Source: Brachyhypopomus gauderio (Eukaryota > Chordata > Actinopteri > Gymnotiformes > Hypopomidae). From it: a DNA stretch of 64,000 nucleotides. Within the stretch, counting starts at the first letter, position 1; every line of letters starts with the position of its first letter. The DNA lies in NCBI RefSeq assembly GCF_052324685.1, contig NC_135220.1:3831216-3895215 (forward strand). Reading direction: 5' to 3'. A model generated the notes under the pieces. That model worked only from the letters and a program-made list of their open reading frames with translations, ran no database searches and was not told the DNA's origin. Position numbers and translations under genes: made by a program. Below, piece after piece: positions 23,030-36,727 of the stretch.

Positions 23030-23490
23030 TCACTATATTAGGGGGGTGGACGTGGGCCATAAAAAAAAAAAGAAAAAAAGAAACCAGTCTGAGATGTTTC
23101 GTGCTTTATGACATGACGTGTTATCCCACTGGAAGTAGCCATCAGAAGATGGGTACACTGTGGTCATAAAGGGGTGGACATGGACAGCAACAATACTCAG
23201 GTAGGCTGTGGCGTTGACATGATGCTCATTTGGTACTAATGGGTGTGTGCCAGGAAAATGTCCCCCACACCATTGTACCACCACCACCAGCCTGAACTGT
23301 TGATACAAGGCAGGATGGATCCATGCTTTCATGTTGTTGATGCCAAATTCTGACCCTACCATCTGAATGTCGCAGCAGAAATTGAGACTTATCAGCAACG
23401 TTTTTCCAATCTTCTATTGTCCAATTTTGGTGAGCCTGTGTGAATTTAGCCCCAGTTACCAGCCGTCTGGCACCAACAGCCATGTTACCT
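23030..23490 (-). pseudogene. Tc1/mariner transposase fragment
   Basis: Minus-strand remnants of a Tc1-like DDE transposase in two overlapping frames: NWTIEDWKNVA..SQFLLRHSDGRVRIW, then SMDPSCLVSTVQAGGGGTMVWGTFSWHTP, then a shift to a frame with NATAYLSIVAVHVHPFM and SSDGYFQWDN. At least one frame shift, loss of the N-terminal helix-turn-helix part and lack of terminal repeats show that it is dead. Confidence 0.82.
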
Positions 23491-23874
23491 TTCTTCCCCA
23501 TTCTGATGCTCGGTATGTACAGCATGCTAAGGATACAAGAACAGCTGTTATGTTTATGTATGTGGTGTCCCACAGTTAAAGTGATGAAGGAGTGTAGAAC
23601 TTTAGTGCTGCTGGTGGATGTGTGTGGAGTTTCTGTAGTCATCTACAGTCTTATGTTCTGCAGCAATTGCTCTGCCTTACCTGAAACAACTTGCAGAACA
23701 CGCAGAAACACCCACACTCTTTTCCTACATGCCTGGATTAGTGGCACGGCGAAGAATTCGGAAAACAAAGGAAAGATGAACAGGGTTGAGATACCCTTGA
23801 AAGGAACAGACTATTTTCTGTACATTGATTTTATATGACATGTTTTTATATCACGTAAAAAGTGTAGAAGGGAC

Positions 23875-23980
23875 AGAGTCTTCATGAAGTCCTGACACAA
23901 TGAACTAAGGAGTCTTCATGAAGTCCTGACCCAATGAACTCAGGAGTCTTCATGAAGTCCTGACCCAATGAATTCAGGAG
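23875..23980. repeat. 35-bp tandem repeat, three copies
   Basis: GAGTCTTCATGAAGTCCTGA followed by C(A/C)CAATGAA(C/T)T is repeated three times with few changes, 140 bp before the satellite array. Confidence 0.8.
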
Positions 23981-24118
23981 ACTTGGGCTGTGACACGGAT
24001 TTCTGTAAATCTCCTTTATCTATTAAATATATTAGATAGTAAAATTCAGTTGACTTTCAAGCAAATTGTATCATGTTTGACATTTCAGGATTACAACTTA
24101 ATATACTGAAGACAAAAA

Positions 24119-27100
24119 GTGGAAGGAGAGTAGTCTGAATTGAGTTCTGGAGCTGAACTCCAGCTCACACATTGAACTCTGCTGCCAGCCATGAGCATTT
24201 CCAAGCCAGTGAGGTCACATCCGTCATCTGACTTCTCTTATGAGAACACCACACTCAGCTCACATTTTCTGTGTGCTCACTCACCTGAACCAGGGGATGC
24301 CCTGCAAGGGCAGTGATTGGCTCCTGTCTCAGACCTTCCCCAAGGTAGGAGGTAGAGTGATTGACACTCAGCTGGTGACCTCTACAGTGAGCTTCCTCCC
24401 ACTGATTTACACATGTTTGACTAGAAGCTTAAATGTCCAGACACCAGACCTGTTACATACAATTATGGTTATTTTAATCACCAGTGAGGCTAGTGAGTTT
24501 TAGAAATTATTTGGTAGTCTCACACTCCATAAAACAAAAATGACGGCCACATTTTGTGATATTGTCGAGAACCAAATGAAAACCTTTGAGATGTGTGTAA
24601 GTGGGTGTGGCATATGGTAATGAGATTACATTGGAGGGGTGGAGCTGAAGTTACATCAACGATATACACTGAAGTTTGAATACTTCAGAAACACCTGCCA
24701 CTTCTTTTATTTCTAAAAAACACTCTAAATATTTTCTTTTAAAGCATTTCAGATTGTTCTTTGTTTGCAGAAACCGGTAGTATGTCGGCTTTTGCAAATT
24801 ACCTTAGTTTGTAGATTCATCTTGTTTTGCACTTACAAAATCGTCTACAGTATACTGTGCATAGTGCACTGACTAAACTATATAGTTTATAGTATACTGA
24901 TTATAGTATGCTGTCTGTAGTATCCTTTTTATAGTATATTGTATATACTATATGGTCTATAGTACTGCCTATAGTACACTAACTATAGTATATTGTCTAT
25001 AGCTTACTGTCTGTTGAGACTTGTAGAGTTATTTTGCAACTTGACTTGTGTCAGTGGTCCGCACCAACGATAATTCGAAAGCGGGGACCGGGGGGGGGAG
25101 ACGGACGAACGGATGGACGAAAGTCACTTAGGTGGGGGGGGGGGGGGGGGGTAGGTGCCGACGACAATTGCGATGACATCTCACTCAAGCGAACCGAAAC
25201 ACAAACGCCTAACGTTAGTTAGTCTGACTAATCTGACTAGTCTGACTTAATATACTAATCAATTGCCTCAATTGTGTTAAATATTGAGATGACATCTGGT
25301 GACTTGACTAGGACTTGAAGTTTAAGACTTGGGACTTGACTCGAGACTCGCTTGTATTGACTTGGGACTTGACTCGAGACTTGATTGTATTGACTTGGGA
25401 CTTACTTGTTATTTGCAACTTAGTAACCTGTTCATATGTCTGGTACTGACGCATCAAGTTCCAAGACTCTGAAGAACAAAAGCTAATGACATCTACCAGG
25501 GGGATAAAGTGGGGTCGTAACTGTATCTTTCAGCTGGGCAGTGATTCCAGTCCCTTGATTTATTTAAGACCTAATACTTCTGGAGTCGGATAAGTAGGTG
25601 AATTTGTGGCTGAGTAAGAACACTCTAGTGTCAGATGAGATTTGTGAATTGATTTCAAAACAAGTCACATTTAAGTGCTTGATGCAATGACAGATGATAC
25701 ATTAATATATTTAGAGTACATCGTCTAAATCAGCAATAACAGACAGTGGGGACACATGCAGCGTCCCAGTGTGTGTTCTCTAAGGGAGAAACTAAAGTGG
25801 AAGGAGAGTAGTCTGAATTGGGTTCTGGAGCTGAACTCCAGCTCACACATTGAACTCTGCTGCCAGCCATGAGCATTTCCAAGCCAGTGAGGTCACATCC
25901 GTCATCTGACTTCTCTTATGAAAGCACCAAACTCAGCTCACATTTTCTGTGTGCTCACTCACCTGAACCAGGTGATGCCCTGCAAGGGCAGTGATTGGCT
26001 CCTGTCTCAGACCTTCCCCAAGGTAGGAGGTAGAGTGATTGACACTCAGCTGGTGACCTCTACAGTGAGCTTCCTCCCACTGGTTTACACATGTTTGACT
26101 AGAAGCTTAAATGTCCAGACACCAGACGTGTTACATACAATTATGGTTATTTTAATCACCAGTGAGGCTAGTGAGTTTTAGAAATTATTTGGTAGTCTCA
26201 CACTCCATAAAACAAAAATGACGGCCACATTTTGTGATATTGTCGAGAACCAAATGAAAACCTTTGAGATGTGTGTAAGTGGGTGTGGCATATGGTAATG
26301 AGATTACATTGGAGGGGTGGAGCTGAAGTTACATCAACGATATACACTGAAGTTTGAATACTTCAGAAACACCTGCCACTTCTTTTATTTCTAAAAAACA
26401 CTCTAAATATTTTCTTTTAAAGCATTTCAGATTGTTCTTTGTTTGCAGAAACCGGTAGTATGTCGGCTTTTGCAAATTACCTTAGTTTGTAGATTCATCT
26501 TGTTTTGCACTTACAAAATCGTCTACAGTATACTGTGCATAGTGCACTGACTAAACTATATAGTTTATAGTATACTGATTATAGTATGCTGTCTGTAGTA
26601 TCCTTTTTATAGTATATTGTATATACTATATGGTCTATAGTACTGCCTATAGTACACTAACTATAGTATATTGTCTATAGCTTACTGTCTGTTGAGACTT
26701 GTAGAGTTATTTTGCAACTTGACTTGTGTCAGCGGTCCGCACCAACAATAATTCGAAAGCGGGGACCGGGGGGGGAGACGGACGAACGGACGGACGAAAG
26801 TCACTTAGGTGGAGGGGGGGTGCGATAGGTGCCGACGACAATTGCGACGACATCTCACTCAAGCGAACCGAAACACTCAAACGCCGAACTTTAATTAGTC
26901 TGACTAATCTGACTAGTCTGACTTAATATACTAATCAACTGCCTCAATTGTGTTAAATATTGAGATGACATCTGGTGACTTGACTAGGACTTGAAGTTTA
27001 AGACTTGGGACTTGACTCGAGACTCGCTTGTATTGACTTGGGACTTGACTCGAGACTTGATTGTATTGACTTGGGACTTACTTGTTATTTGCAACTTAGT

Positions 27101-30100
27101 AACCTGTTCATATGTCTGGTACTGACGCATCAAGTTCCAAGACTCTGAAGCACAAAAGCTAATGACATCTACCAGGGGGATAAAGTGGGGTCGTAACTGT
27201 ATCTTTCAGCTGGGCAGTGATTCCAGTCCCTTGATTTATTTAAGACCTAATACTTCTGGAGTCGGATAAGTAGGTGAATTTGTGGCTGAGTAAGAACACT
27301 CTAGTGTCAGATGAGATTTGTGAATTGATTTCAAAACAAGTCACATTTAAGTGCTTGATGCAATGACAGATGATACATTAATATATTTAGAGTACATCGT
27401 CTAAATCAGCAATAACAGACAGTGGGGACACATGCAGCGTCCCAGTGTGTGTTCTCTAAGGGAGAAACTAAAGTGGAAGGAGAGTAGTCTGAATTGGGTT
27501 CTGGAGCTGAACTCCAGCTCACACATTGAACTCTGCTGCCAGCCATGAGCATTTCCAAGCCAGTGAGGTCACATCCGTCATCTGACTTCTCTTATGAAAG
27601 CACCAAACTCAGCTCACATTTTCTGAACCAGGTGATGCCCTGCAAGGGCAGTGATTGGCTCCTGTCTCAGACCTTCCCCAAGGTAGGAGGTAGAGTGATT
27701 GACACTCAGCTGGTGACCTCTACAGTGAGCTTCCTCCCACTGGTTTACACATGTTTGACTAGAAGCTTAAATGTCCAGACACCAGACGTGTTACATACAA
27801 TTATGGTTATTTTAATCACCAGTGAGGCTAGTGAGTTTTAGAAATTATTTGGTAGTCTCACACTCCATAAAACAAAAATGACGGCCACATTTTGTGATAT
27901 TGTCGAGAACCAAATGAAAACCTTTGAGATGTGTGTAAGTGGGTGTGGCATATGGTAATGAGATTACATTGGAGGGGTGGAGCTGAAGTTACATCAACGA
28001 TATACACTGAAGTTTGAATACTTCAGAAACACCTGCCACTTCTTTTATTTGTAAAAAACACTCTAAATATTTTCTTTTAAAGCATTTCAGATTGTTCTTT
28101 GTTTGCAGAAACCGGTAGTATGTCGGCTTTTGCAAATTACCTTAGTTTGTAGATTCATCTTGTTTTGCACTTACAAAATCGTCTACAGTATACTGTGCAT
28201 AGTGCACTGACTAAACTATATAGTTTATAGTATACTGATTATAGTATGCTGTCTGTAGTATCCTTTTTATAGTATATTGTATATACTATATGGTCTATAG
28301 TACTGCCTATAGTACACTAACTATAGTATATTGTCTATAGCTCACTGTCTGTTGAGACTTGTAGAGTTATTTTGCAACTTGACTTGTGTCAGCGGTCCGC
28401 ACCAACGATAATTCGAAAGCGGGACCGGGGGGGGCGGGGGGGGGAGACGGACGAACGGACGGACGATAGTCACTTAGGTGGGGGGGGGGGGGGGTGCCGA
28501 CGACAACTGCGATGACATCTCACTCAAGCGAAACGAAACACTCAAACGCCTAACGTTAGTTAGTCTGACTAATCTGACTAGTCTGACTTAATATACTAAT
28601 CAACTGCATCAATTGTGTTAAATATTGAAATTACATCTGGTGACTTGACTAGGACTTGAAGTTTAAGACTTGGGACTTGACTCGAGACTCGCTTGTATTG
28701 ACTTGGGACTTGACTCGAGACTTGATTGTATTGACTTGGGACTTACTTGTTATTTGCAACTTAGTAACCTGTTCACATGTCTGGTACTGACGCATCAAGT
28801 TCCAAGACTCTGAAGAACAAAAGCTAATGACATCTACCAGGGGGATAAAGTGGGGTCGTAACTGTATCTTTCAGCTGGGCAGTGATTATAGTCCCTTGAT
28901 TTATTTAAGACCTAATACTTCTGGAGTCGGATAAGTAGGTGAATTTGTGGCTGAGTAAGAACACTCTAGTGTCAGATGAGATTTGTGAATTGATTTCAAA
29001 ACAAGTCACATTTAAGTGCTTGATGCAATGACAGATGATACATTAATATATTTAGAGTACATCGTCTAAATCAGCAATAACAGACAGTGGGGACACATGC
29101 AGCGTCCCAGTGTGTGTTCTCTAAGGGAGAAACTAAAGTGGAAGGAGAGTAGTCTGAATTAGGTTCTGGAGCTGAACTCCAGCTCACACATTGAACTCTG
29201 CTGCCAGCCATGAGCATTTCCAAGCCAGTGAGGTCACATCCGTCATCGGACTTCTCTTATGAAAGGACCAAACTCAGCTCACATTTTCTGTGTGCTCACT
29301 CACCTGAACCAGGTGATGCCCTGCAAGGGCAGTGATTGGCTCCTGTCTCAGACCTTCCCCAAGGTAGAGTGATTGACACTCAGCTGGTGACCTCTACAGT
29401 GAGCTTCCTCCCACTGGTTTACACATGTTTGACTAGAAGCTTAAATGTCCAGACACCAGACGTGTTACATACAATTATGGTTATTTTAATCACCAGTGAG
29501 GCTAGTGAGTTTTAGAAATTATTTGGTAGTCTCACACTCCATAAAACAAAAATGACGGCCACATTTTGTGATATTGTCGAGAACCAAATGAAAACCTTTG
29601 AGATGTGTGTAAGTGGGTGTGGCATATGGTAATGAGATTACATTGGAGGGGTGGAGCTGAAGTTACATCAACGATATACACTGAAGTTTGAATACTTCAG
29701 AAACACCTGCCACTTCTTTTATTTCTAAAAAACACTCTAAATATTTTCTTTTAAAGCATTTCAGATTGTTCTTTGTTTGCAGAAACCGGTAGTATGTCGG
29801 CTTTTGCAAATTACCTTAGTTTGTAGATTCATCTTGTTTTGCACTTACAAAATCGTCTACAGTATACTGTGCATAGTGCACTGACTAAACTATATAGTTT
29901 ATAGTATACTGATTATAGTATGCTGTCTGTAGTATCCTTTTTATAGTATATTGTATATACTATATGGTCTATAGTACTGCCTATAGTACACTAACTATAG
30001 TATATTGTCTATAGCTTACTGTCTGTTGAGACTTGTAGAGTTATTTTGCAACTTGACTTGTGTCAGCGGTCCGCACCAACAATAATTCGAAAGCGGGGAC

Positions 30101-33100
30101 CGGGGGGGGAGACGGACGAACGGACGGACGAAAGTCACTTAGGTGGAGGGGGGGTGCGATAGGTGCCGACGACAATTGCGACGACATCTCACTCAAGCGA
30201 ACCGAAACACTCAAACGCCGAACTTTAATTAGTCTGACTAATCTGACTAGTCTGACTTAATATACTAATCAACTGCCTCAATTGTGTTAAATATTGAGAT
30301 GACATCTGGTGACTTGACTAGGACTTGAAGTTTAAGACTTGGGACTTGACTCGAGACTCGCTTGTATTGACTTGGGACTTGACTCGAGACTTGATTGTAT
30401 TGACTTGGGACTTACTTGTTATTTGCAACTTAGTAACCTGTTCATATGTCTGGTACTGACGCATCAAGTTCCAAGACTCTGAAGAACAAAAGCTAATGAC
30501 ATCTACCAGGGGGATAAAGTGGGGTCGTAACTGTATCTTTCAGCTGGGCAGTGATTCCAGTCCCTTGATTTATTTAAGACCTAATACTTCTGGAGTCGGA
30601 TAAGTAGGTGAATTTGTGGCTGAGTAAGAACACTCTAGTGTCAGATGAGATTTGTGAATTGATTTCAAAACAAGTCACATTTAGGTGCTTGATGCAATGA
30701 CAGATGATACATTAATATATTTAGAGTACATCGTCTAAATCAGCAATAACAGACAGTGGGGACACATGCAGCGTCCCAGTGTGTGTTCTCTAAGGGAGAA
30801 ACTAAAGTGGAAGGAGAGTAGTCTGAATTAGGTTCTGGAGCTGAACTCCAGCTCACACATTGAACTCTGCTGCCAGCCATGAGCATTTCCAAGCCAGTGA
30901 GGTCACATCCGTCATCGGACTTCTCTTATGAAAGGACCAAACTCAGCTCACATTTTCTGTGTGCTCACTCACCTGAACCAGGTGATGCCCTGCAAGGGCA
31001 GTGATTGGCTCCTGTCTCAGACCTTCCCCAAGGTAGGAGGTAGAGTGATTGACACTCAGCTGGTGACCTCTACAGTGAGCTTCCTCCCACTGGTTTACAC
31101 ATGTTTGACTAGAAGCTTAAATGTCCAGACACCAGACGTGTTACATACAATTATGGTTATTTTAATCACCAGTGAGGCTAGTGAGTTTTAGAAATTATTT
31201 GGTAGTCTCACACTCCATAAAACAAAAATGACGGCCACATTTTGTGATATTGTCGAGAACCAAATGAAAACCTTTGAGATGTGTGTAAGTGGGTGTGGCA
31301 TATGGTAATGAGATTACATTGGAGGGGTGGAGCTGAAGTTACATCAACGATATACACTGAAGTTTGAATACTTCAGAAACACCTGCCACTTCTTTTATTT
31401 GTAAAAAACACTCTAAATATTTTCTTTTAAAGCATTTCAGATTGTTCTTTGTTTGCAGAAACCGGTAGTATGTCGGCTTTTGCAAATTACCTTAGTTTGT
31501 AGATTCATCTTGTTTTGCACTTACAAAATCGTCTACAGTATACTGTGCATAGTGCACTGACTAAACTATATAGTTTATAGTATACTGATTATAGTATGCT
31601 GTCTGTAGTATCCTTTTTATAGTATATTGTATATACTATATGGTCTATAGTACTGCCTATAGTACACTAACTATAGTATATTGTCTATAGCTCACTGTCT
31701 GTTGAGACTTGTAGAGTTATTTTGCAACTTGACTTGTGTCAGCGGTCCGCACCAACGATAATTCGAAAGCGGGACCGGGGGGGGCGGGGGGGGGAGACGG
31801 ACGAACGGACGGACGATAGTCACTTAGGTGGGGGGGGGGGGGGGGGGTGCCGACGACAACTGCGATGACATCTCACTCAAGCGAAACGAAACACTCAAAC
31901 GCCTAACGTTAGTTAGTCTGACTAATCTGACTAGTCTGACTTAATATACTAATCAACTGCATCAATTGTGTTAAATATTGAAATTACATCTGGTGACTTG
32001 ACTAGGACTTGAAGTTTAAGACTTGGGACTTGACTCGAGACTCGCTTGTATTGACTTGGGACTTGACTCGAGACTTGATTGTATTGACTTGGGACTTACT
32101 TGTTATTTGCAACTTAGTAACCTGTTCACATGTCTGGTACTGACGCATCAAGTTCCAAGACTCTGAAGAACAAAAGCTAATGACATCTACCAGGGGGATA
32201 AAGTGGGGTCGTAACTGTATCTTTCAGCTGGGCAGTGATTATAGTCCCTTGATTTATTTAAGACCTAATACTTCTGGAGTCGGATAAGTAGGTGAATTTG
32301 TGGCTGAGTAAGAACACTCTAGTGTCAGATGAGATTTGTGAATTGATTTCAAAACAAGTCACATTTAAGTGCTTGATGCAATGACAGATGATACATTAAT
32401 ATATTTAGAGTACATCGTCTAAATCAGCAATAACAGACAGTGGGGACACATGCAGCGTCCCAGTGTGTGTTCTCTAAGGGAGAAACTAAAGTGGAAGGAG
32501 AGTAGTCTGAATTAGGTTCTGGAGCTGAACTCCAGCTCACACATTGAACTCTGCTGCCAGCCATGAGCATTTCCAAGCCAGTGAGGTCACATCCGTCATC
32601 GGACTTCTCTTATGAAAGGACCAAACTCAGCTCACATTTTCTGTGTGCTCACTCACCTGAACCAGGTGATGCCCTGCAAGGGCAGTGATTGGCTCCTGTC
32701 TCAGACCTTCCCCAAGGTAGGAGGTAGAGTGATTGACACTCAGCTGGTGACCTCTACAGTGAGCTTCCTCCCACTGGTTTACACATGTTTGACTAGAAGC
32801 TTAAATGTCCAGACACCAGACGTGTTACATACAATTATGGTTATTTTAATCACCAGTGAGGCTAGTGAGTTTTAGAAATTATTTGGTAGTCTCACACTCC
32901 ATAAAACAAAAATGACGGCCACATTTTGTGATATTGTCGAGAACCAAATGAAAACCTTTGAGATGTGTGTAAGTGGGTGTGGCATATGGTAATGAGATTA
33001 CATTGGAGGGGTGGAGCTGAAGTTACATCAACGATATACACTGAAGTTTGAATACTTCAGAAACACCTGCCACTTCTTTTATTTCTAAAAAACACTCTAA

Positions 33101-36100
33101 ATATTTTCTTTTAAAGCATTTCAGATTGTTCTTTGTTTGCAGAAACCGGTAGTATGTCGGCTTTTGCAAATTACCTTAGTTTGTAGATTCATCTTGTTTT
33201 GCACTTACAAAATCGTCTACAGTATACTGTGCATAGTGCACTGACTAAACTATATAGTTTATAGTATACTGATTATAGTATGCTGTCTGTAGTATCCTTT
33301 TTATAGTATATTGTATATACTATATGGTCTATAGTACTGCCTATAGTACACTAACTATAGTATATTGTCTATAGCTTACTGTCTGTTGAGACTTGTAGAG
33401 TTATTTTGCAACTTGACTTGTGTCAGCGGTCCGCACCAACAATAATTCGAAAGCGGGGACCGGGGGGGGAGACGGACGAACGGACGGACGAAAGTCACTT
33501 AGGTGGAGGGGGGGTGCGATAGGTGCCGACGACAATTGCGACGACATCTCACTCAAGCGAACCGAAACACTCAAACGCCGAACTTTAATTAGTCTGACTA
33601 ATCTGACTAGTCTGACTTAATATACTAATCAACTGCCTCAATTGTGTTAAATATTGAGATGACATCTGGTGACTTGACTAGGACTTGAAGTTTAAGACTT
33701 GGGACTTGACTCGAGACTCGCTTGTATTGACTTGGGACTTGACTCGAGACTTGATTGTATTGACTTGGGACTTACTTGTTATTTGCAACTTAGTAACCTG
33801 TTCATATGTCTGGTACTGACGCATCAAGTTCCAAGACTCTGAAGAACAAAAGCTAATGACATCTACCAGGGGGATAAAGTGGGGTCGTAACTGTATCTTT
33901 CAGCTGGGCAGTGATTCCAGTCCCTTGATTTATTTAAGACCTAATACTTCTGGAGTCGGATAAGTAGGTGAATTTGTGGCTGAGTAAGAACACTCTAGTG
34001 TCAGATGAGATTTGTGAATTGATTTCAAAACAAGTCACATTTAGGTGCTTGATGCAATGACAGATGATACATTAATATATTTAGAGTACATCGTCTAAAT
34101 CAGCAATAACAGACAGTGGGGACACATGCAGCGTCCCAGTGTGTGTTCTCTAAGGGAGAAACTAAAGTGGAAGGAGAGTAGTCTGAATTAGGTTCTGGAG
34201 CTGAACTCCAGCTCACACATTGAACTCTGCTGCCAGCCATGAGCATTTCCAAGCCAGTGAGGTCACATCCGTCATCGGACTTCTCTTATGAAAGGACCAA
34301 ACTCAGCTCACATTTTCTGTGTGCTCACTCACCTGAACCAGGTGATGCCCTGCAAGGGCAGTGATTGGCTCCTGTCTCAGACCTTCCCCAAGGTAGGAGG
34401 TAGAGTGATTGACACTCAGCTGGTGACCTCTACAGTGAGCTTCCTCCCACTGGTTTACACATGTTTGACTAGAAGCTTAAATGTCCAGACACCAGACCTG
34501 TTACATACAATTATGGTTATTTTAATCACCAGTGAGGCTAATGAGTTTTAGAAATTATTTGGTAGTCTCACACTCCATAAAACAAAAATGACGGCCACAT
34601 TTTGTGATATTGTCGAGAACCAAATGAAAACCTTTGAGATGTGTGTAAGTGGGTGTGGCATATGGTAATGAGATGACATTGGAGGGGTGGAGCTGAAGTT
34701 ACATCAACAATATACACTGAAGTTTGAATACTTCAGAAACACCTGCCACTTCTTTTATTTTTAAAAAACACTCTAAATATTTTCTTTTAAAGCATTTCAG
34801 ATTGTTCTTTGTTTGCAGAAACCGGTAGTATGTCGGCTTTTGCAAATTACCTTAGTTTGTAGATTCATCTTGTTTTGCACTTACAATATCGTCTACAGTA
34901 TACTGTGCATAGCGCACTGACTAAACTATATAGTTTATAGTATACTGATTATAGTATGCTGTCTGTAGTATCCTTTTTATAGTATATTGTATATACTATA
35001 TGGTCTATAGTACTGCCTATAGTACACTAACTATAGTATATTGTCTATAGCTTACTGTCTGTTGAGACTTGTAGAGTTATTTTGCAACTTGACTTGTGTC
35101 AGCGGTCCGCACCAACGATAATTCGAAAGTGGGGACCGGGGGGGGGGGGGGGGACGGACGAACGGACGGACGAAAGTCACTTAGATGGAGGGGGGGGGGG
35201 GTAGGTGCCGACGACAATGGCGACGACATCTCACTCAAGCGAACCGAAACACTCAAACGCCTAACGTTAGTTAGTCTGACTAATCTGACTAGTCTGACTT
35301 AATATACTAATCAACTGCATCAATTGTGTTAAATATTGAAATTACATCTGGTGACTTGACTAGGACTTGAAGTTTAAGACTTGGGACTTGACTCGAGACT
35401 CGCTTGTATTGACTTGGGACTTGACTCGAGACTTGATTGTATTGACTTGGGACTTACTTGTTATTTGCAACTTAGTAACCTGTTCATATGTCTGGTACTG
35501 ACGCATCAAGTTCCAAGACTCTGAAGAACAAAAGCTAATGACATCTACCAGGGGGATAAAGTGGGGTCGTAACTGTATCTTTCAGCTGGGCAGTGATTCC
35601 AGTCCCTTGATTTATTTAAGACCTAATACTTCTGGAGTCGGATAAGTAGGTGAATTTGTGGCTGAGTAAGAACACTCTAGTGTCAGATGAGATTTGTGAA
35701 TTGATTTCAAAACAAGTCACATTTAAGTGCTTGATGCAATGACAGATGATACATTAATATATTTAGAGTACATCGTCTAAATCAGCAATAACAGACAGTG
35801 GGGACACATGCAGCGTCCCAGTGTGTGTTCTCTAAGGGAGAAACTAAAGTGGAAGGAGAGTAGTCTGAATTAGGTTCTGGAGCTGAACTCCAGCTCACAC
35901 ATTGAACTCTGCTGCCAGCCATGAGCATTTCCAAGCCAGTGAGGTCACATCCGTCATCGGACTTCTCTTATGAAAGGACCAAACTCAGCTCACATTTTCT
36001 GTGTGCTCACTCACCTGAACCAGGTGATGCCCTGCAAGGGCAGTGATTGGCTCCTGTCTCAGACCTTCCCCAAGGTAGGAGGTAAAGTGATTGATACTCA

Positions 36101-36486
36101 GTTGGTGACCTCTACAGTGAGCTTGCTCCCACTGGTTTACACATGTTTGACTAGAAGCTTAAATGTCCAGACACCAGACCTGTTACATACAATTATGGTT
36201 ATTTTAATCACCAGTGAGGCTAGTGAGTTTTAGAAACTATTTGGTAGTCTCACACTCCATAAAACAAAAATGACGGCCACATTTTGTGATATTGTCGAGA
36301 ACCAAATGAAAACCTTTGAGATGTGTGTAAGTGGGTGTGGCATATGGTAATGAGATTACATTGGAGGGGTGGAGCTGAAGTTACATCAACGATATACACT
36401 GAAGTTTGAATATTTCAGAAACACCTGCCACTTCTTTTATTTCTAAAAAACACTCTAAATATTTTCTTTTAAAGCATTTCAGATTC
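24119..36486 (+). repeat. Large tandem array: seven full and one partial ~1.68-kb unit
   Basis: Unit starts (GTGGAAGGAG) fall at 24119, 25797, 27473, 29139, 30807, 32491, 34167 and 35849, giving lengths 1678, 1676, 1666, 1668, 1684, 1676 and 1682; the last unit stops after 638 bp. Within each unit, in order: a segment with an 87-codon open frame (lost or altered in units 3 and 4), an AT-rich block of TATAGTA/CAGTATACTG variants, a variable poly-G tract with GACGGACGAACGGACG, a block of GACTTGGGACTTGACTCGAG repeats, and about 550 bp of unique sequence. Copies look nearly identical. Units 2, 4 and 6 share one set of variants and units 3 and 5 another, so the array has a dimeric higher-order period. 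No protein function is supported. Confidence 0.96.
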
Positions 36487-36727
36487 AGGTCCAATTTTGG
36501 CAAATACCTGTGACCTGAGGTCCGGTGCGGCGGGGGTGGCGAACGTAAGTTGTTGAGCGGGGGTGGCGAACGTAACACTCGTGACGGAATGTTTTTTCAA
36601 TAGCCCTGAAATAAATGCTACGGTTTTGTTTTGGTCCGTATCCAGTTAATCAGGAATGAGACTGGGTCCGGACAGGACTGCGTTCGGGTCCCGATCCGGA
36701 CCGCGGTCCGCCAGTTGAGTACCCCTG
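36487..36727. mobile_element. hAT-like fragment bounding the array
   Basis: The right end reads CGGTCCGCCAGTTGAGTACCCCTG, a hAT-type terminus (reverse: CAGGGGTACTCAACTGG), followed by TTCTAGAG. The interior has two GGCGGGGGTGGCGAACG / GAGCGGGGGTGGCGAACG copies related to the nested element at 20318-20658. The left end begins CAGGTCC with no matching duplication, so it may be a composite. It separates the last satellite unit from the relic unit. Confidence 0.5.

Noticed and set aside
24240-36233. 87-codon frame repeated in most satellite units
   Set aside because: No domain is recognisable. Unit 4 loses it by a 7-bp deletion and unit 3 by a 22-bp deletion, and the identity of copies reflects recent amplification, not selection.
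24119-36486. CRISPR-like or rDNA array
   Set aside because: Units of 1.68 kb with no spacers, no rRNA sequence and a vertebrate context exclude both.
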